Source: Planctomycetota bacterium
GTDB lineage: Bacteria; Planctomycetota; Phycisphaerae; Phycisphaerales; UBA1924
Length of the DNA: 7,383 bases
NCBI GenBank assembly: GCA_023429345.1
Contig: JAEYVB010000322.1
Coordinates: forward strand, 1 to 7,383
Reading direction: 5' to 3'
In this document: one piece after another, positions 5,796 through 7,383 of the stretch
Position numbering within the stretch: the stretch's first letter is position 1
How the letters are laid out: each line of letters opens with the position of its first letter
Made by a program: the position numbers and the translations under genes
The notes under the pieces: model-generated
Databases searched by the model: none
Told to the model about the DNA's origin: nothing
The model's input: only the letters and a program-made list of their open reading frames with translations

Positions 5796-6053
5796 ATGCT
5801 CACCCTCGCCAGGATCCAGGAGGCGGAAATCGTCCTGATGGGCATCCTCATCGGCGGCGTCATCGTCGTCGCCGTCATCGGGATCCTCTCGAGCGCTGTC
5901 CGCGATGTGCTCCGGAGCAAGCACCAGGAAGAATCCCGCCGGGAGATCGCCGCCTATGTCGCGGAGGGCAGCATCGCGCCCGACGATGCGGCCAAGCTCC
6001 TGGCCTCCGGCGGCAGCCTGAAGGACCGTGTCGTCAAGCGGCTCGGGCTGTAG
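5796..6053 (+). CDS. Small single-pass membrane protein, third of three paralogs
   Basis: Encodes 85 aa of unknown function. GGAG at 5786-5789 lies 6 nt before ATG 5796, and the gap from the previous gene is 29 nt. A strongly hydrophobic span (rich in Ile, Val and Gly) runs from about 12 to 35, followed by a charged linker (Arg36, Arg40, Lys42, Arg48, Arg49). The shared motif RREIAAYVAEGSIAPDDA is at 48-65, then LLASGG at 68-73. The C-terminus is basic (KDRVVKRLGL, 76-85), unlike the Cys-Cys end of the first copy or the KAADIKS end of the second. Its TAG stop at 6051-6053 directly abuts the stop of the convergent debranching enzyme gene, so no terminator fits between them. Role unknown; the same membrane-anchored motif in all three suggests one complex or duplicated function. 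Confidence 0.82.
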   Translation: MLTLARIQEAEIVLMGILIGGVIVVAVIGILSSAVRDVLRSKHQEESRREIAAYVAEGSIAPDDAAKLLASGGSLKDRVVKRLGL

Positions 6054-7383
6054 TCACGCCAGCATCATGATGACGCGCAGGACCTCGGCGATGGACCACG
6101 CCTGGGCCATGCAGCCGCCCGACTGCCGCGGGGCCTCGGGCGTGCCGTCCCCGTCGTAGACCTCGGGGATATGGCCGAGGGCCCCATCCTCCAGGGACAT
6201 GATGATGGGCTCGAGCGCGGTGATCGCCTCGTCGCGTGCCGCGGGCGAGAAATCCCCGGAGCGGAGGACCGCCTCGGCGTAGGCGCCCAGGAGCCACGGC
6301 CACACCGTGCCGTTGTGGTACGCCCCGTCGCGCTCGAACATCGGCCCCCGGAAGCGGCCGCGGTACCCGGGATCCCCGGGCGCGAGGGTGCGGAGCCCCA
6401 CCGGCGTGAGCAGGTGCGTACGGACCGCCCGGATCACCGCCGCCCGCTGCTCCGCGGACAGGGCCGAGTGGGGGAGACTCACCGCGAAAATCTGGTTGGG
6501 CCTGACCTGCGCCTGCGGGCGGAAATGCCCGTCGCGGTCGGGCGTCAGCACGTCGTAGCAGCAGTTCAGCTCGGGGTTCCAGAAGAGCTCGGCGATCGAG
6601 CCGCCCGCGGCGGCGGCGAGGCGTTCCAGCTCCCGGGCGCGGGTGGGATCATCCCTCCGCACGGCGTCGGCGGTGGCGAGCAGGCCCGAGTACCACAGGG
6701 CGTTGATCTCGACGGCCTTGCCGTGCCGCGGCGTGAACACGACACCGTCGCGTTTGGCGTCCATCCACGTCAGCTGCGTGTCGGCGGAGCCCGCGGAGAT
6801 CAGGCCGTCGGCGGGGTCCATGGCGATCCCGAAATCGGTGCCCCGCCGGTACGCGTCGATGATGTCGAGGCACGCTCCCCGGATGCAGCGGTCGAACCCG
6901 TCGCGGTCGGCGGTGATGCGCAGATACTCGCAGGCCGCGTGCAGGAACCACAGCGACGCGTCGACCGTGTTGTACCAGGCCTCGCCGGTGCGGTCATCGA
7001 AGACGTTCGGGATGAGGCCGTCGCGCCGGTGCGAGGCGAAGGTCTCGAGCAGGGACCGGGCCTCTTCGAACCGCCGCGTCGACAGGAGCAGCCCCGGGAG
7101 CGAGATCATCGAGTCGCGGCCCCAGTCCGTGAACCACGGGTAGCCGGCGATGATCGACACGCCGGCCCCGGTCCCGCGCCGGACCAGGAAATCATCGGCG
7201 GCGAGCACGAGCCTGCGGATCGCTTGCCGGACGGACGATCCCGGCGCAGCCGCGTAAGGCTGGGAGGCGGGGCGGGCGCGGAGGCCCTGCTCCATGAGGC
7301 CTACCAGCCGCCGCCGGTTCGCCGTGAGGTCATCCTCGAGCTGACCCGGAGGATCACCGTGCCACGCCGTGATCGTGACCTGG
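6054..7383 (-). CDS. Glycogen debranching enzyme, amylo-alpha-1,6-glucosidase domain (partial; N-terminus outside the window)
   Basis: Cytosolic enzyme of glycogen breakdown that hydrolyses alpha-1,6 branch points. The reading frame stays open to the window edge (at least 29 codons before the internal ATG at 7295), so the gene begins beyond base 7383 and the N-terminal domain is not seen. Numbering from the Met at 7295, the (alpha/alpha)6-barrel domain (GDE_C family) shows GYPWFTDWGRDSM at 51-63, WYNTVDASLWF at 107-117, KAVEINALWY at 193-202, RPNQIFAVSLP at 265-275, YHNGTVWPWLLG at 326-337, GHIPEVYDGD at 374-383 and GCMAQAWSIAE at 394-404. Acidic residues in these motifs (for example in VDASLWF and GHIPE) are the likely catalytic candidates, from family knowledge rather than proof here. 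The C-terminus looks complete. It converges on the small-gene array with no gap. Confidence 0.93.
   Translation of the reverse strand, partial: QVTITAWHGDPPGQLEDDLTANRRRLVGLMEQGLRARPASQPYAAAPGSSVRQAIRRLVLAADDFLVRRGTGAGVSIIAGYPWFTDWGRDSMISLPGLLLSTRRFEEARSLLETFASHRRDGLIPNVFDDRTGEAWYNTVDASLWFLHAACEYLRITADRDGFDRCIRGACLDIIDAYRRGTDFGIAMDPADGLISAGSADTQLTWMDAKRDGVVFTPRHGKAVEINALWYSGLLATADAVRRDDPTRARELERLAAAAGGSIAELFWNPELNCCYDVLTPDRDGHFRPQAQVRPNQIFAVSLPHSALSAEQRAAVIRAVRTHLLTPVGLRTLAPGDPGYRGRFRGPMFERDGAYHNGTVWPWLLGAYAEAVLRSGDFSPAARDEAITALEPIIMSLEDGALGHIPEVYDGDGTPEAPRQSGGCMAQAWSIAEVLRVIMMLA

Noticed and set aside
7293..7295. ATG at 7295 as the start of the debranching enzyme
   Set aside because: The frame is open and protein-like to the window edge, and the enzyme family has a further N-terminal domain; this is an internal Met.

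Overview
This is a high-G+C bacterial chromosomal window with ordinary housekeeping genes around a small unfamiliar gene array. The lineage cannot be fixed from the sequence alone. High G+C, strong GC bias at third codon positions, a lipid-A-type sugar oxidoreductase family and a large Met-rich exported protein of no known family suggest a Gram-negative bacterium, possibly a planctomycete (Phycisphaerae-like). That placement is inference.

Layout: (1) 113-1882 (+), a large Cys-free, Met-rich protein with an apparent signal peptide, closed by a good intrinsic terminator at 1916-1957. (2) 1990-4449 (+), three co-directional genes: folP (dihydropteroate synthase), a small thioredoxin with an unusual CMPC active site, and a Gfo/Idh/MocA oxidoreductase of the UDP-sugar 3-dehydrogenase type. 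The 37-nt gap between the last two suggests co-transcription; an 86-nt gap with a hairpin and a TATGAT box separates folP from the thioredoxin. (3) 4474-5127 (-), aat, leucyl/phenylalanyl-tRNA--protein transferase, convergent with the oxidoreductase. (4) 5128-5274, a divergent control region with a dense G-run tract (quadruplex candidate), an interrupted dyad and a 7-bp hairpin. (5) 5275-6053 (+), three tandem small genes for paralogous single-pass membrane proteins that share a short cytosolic bihelical-looking motif. (6) 6054-7383 (-), the C-terminal part of a glycogen debranching enzyme (amylo-alpha-1,6-glucosidase) whose N-terminus lies beyond the window; its stop codon directly abuts the stop of the last small gene.

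The housekeeping genes serve folate synthesis, thiol redox, envelope sugar chemistry, N-end-rule tagging and glycogen breakdown, and do not form one pathway. The item most worth following is the three-gene membrane paralog array and its divergent promoter region. No RNA genes, mobile elements or CRISPR arrays were seen.
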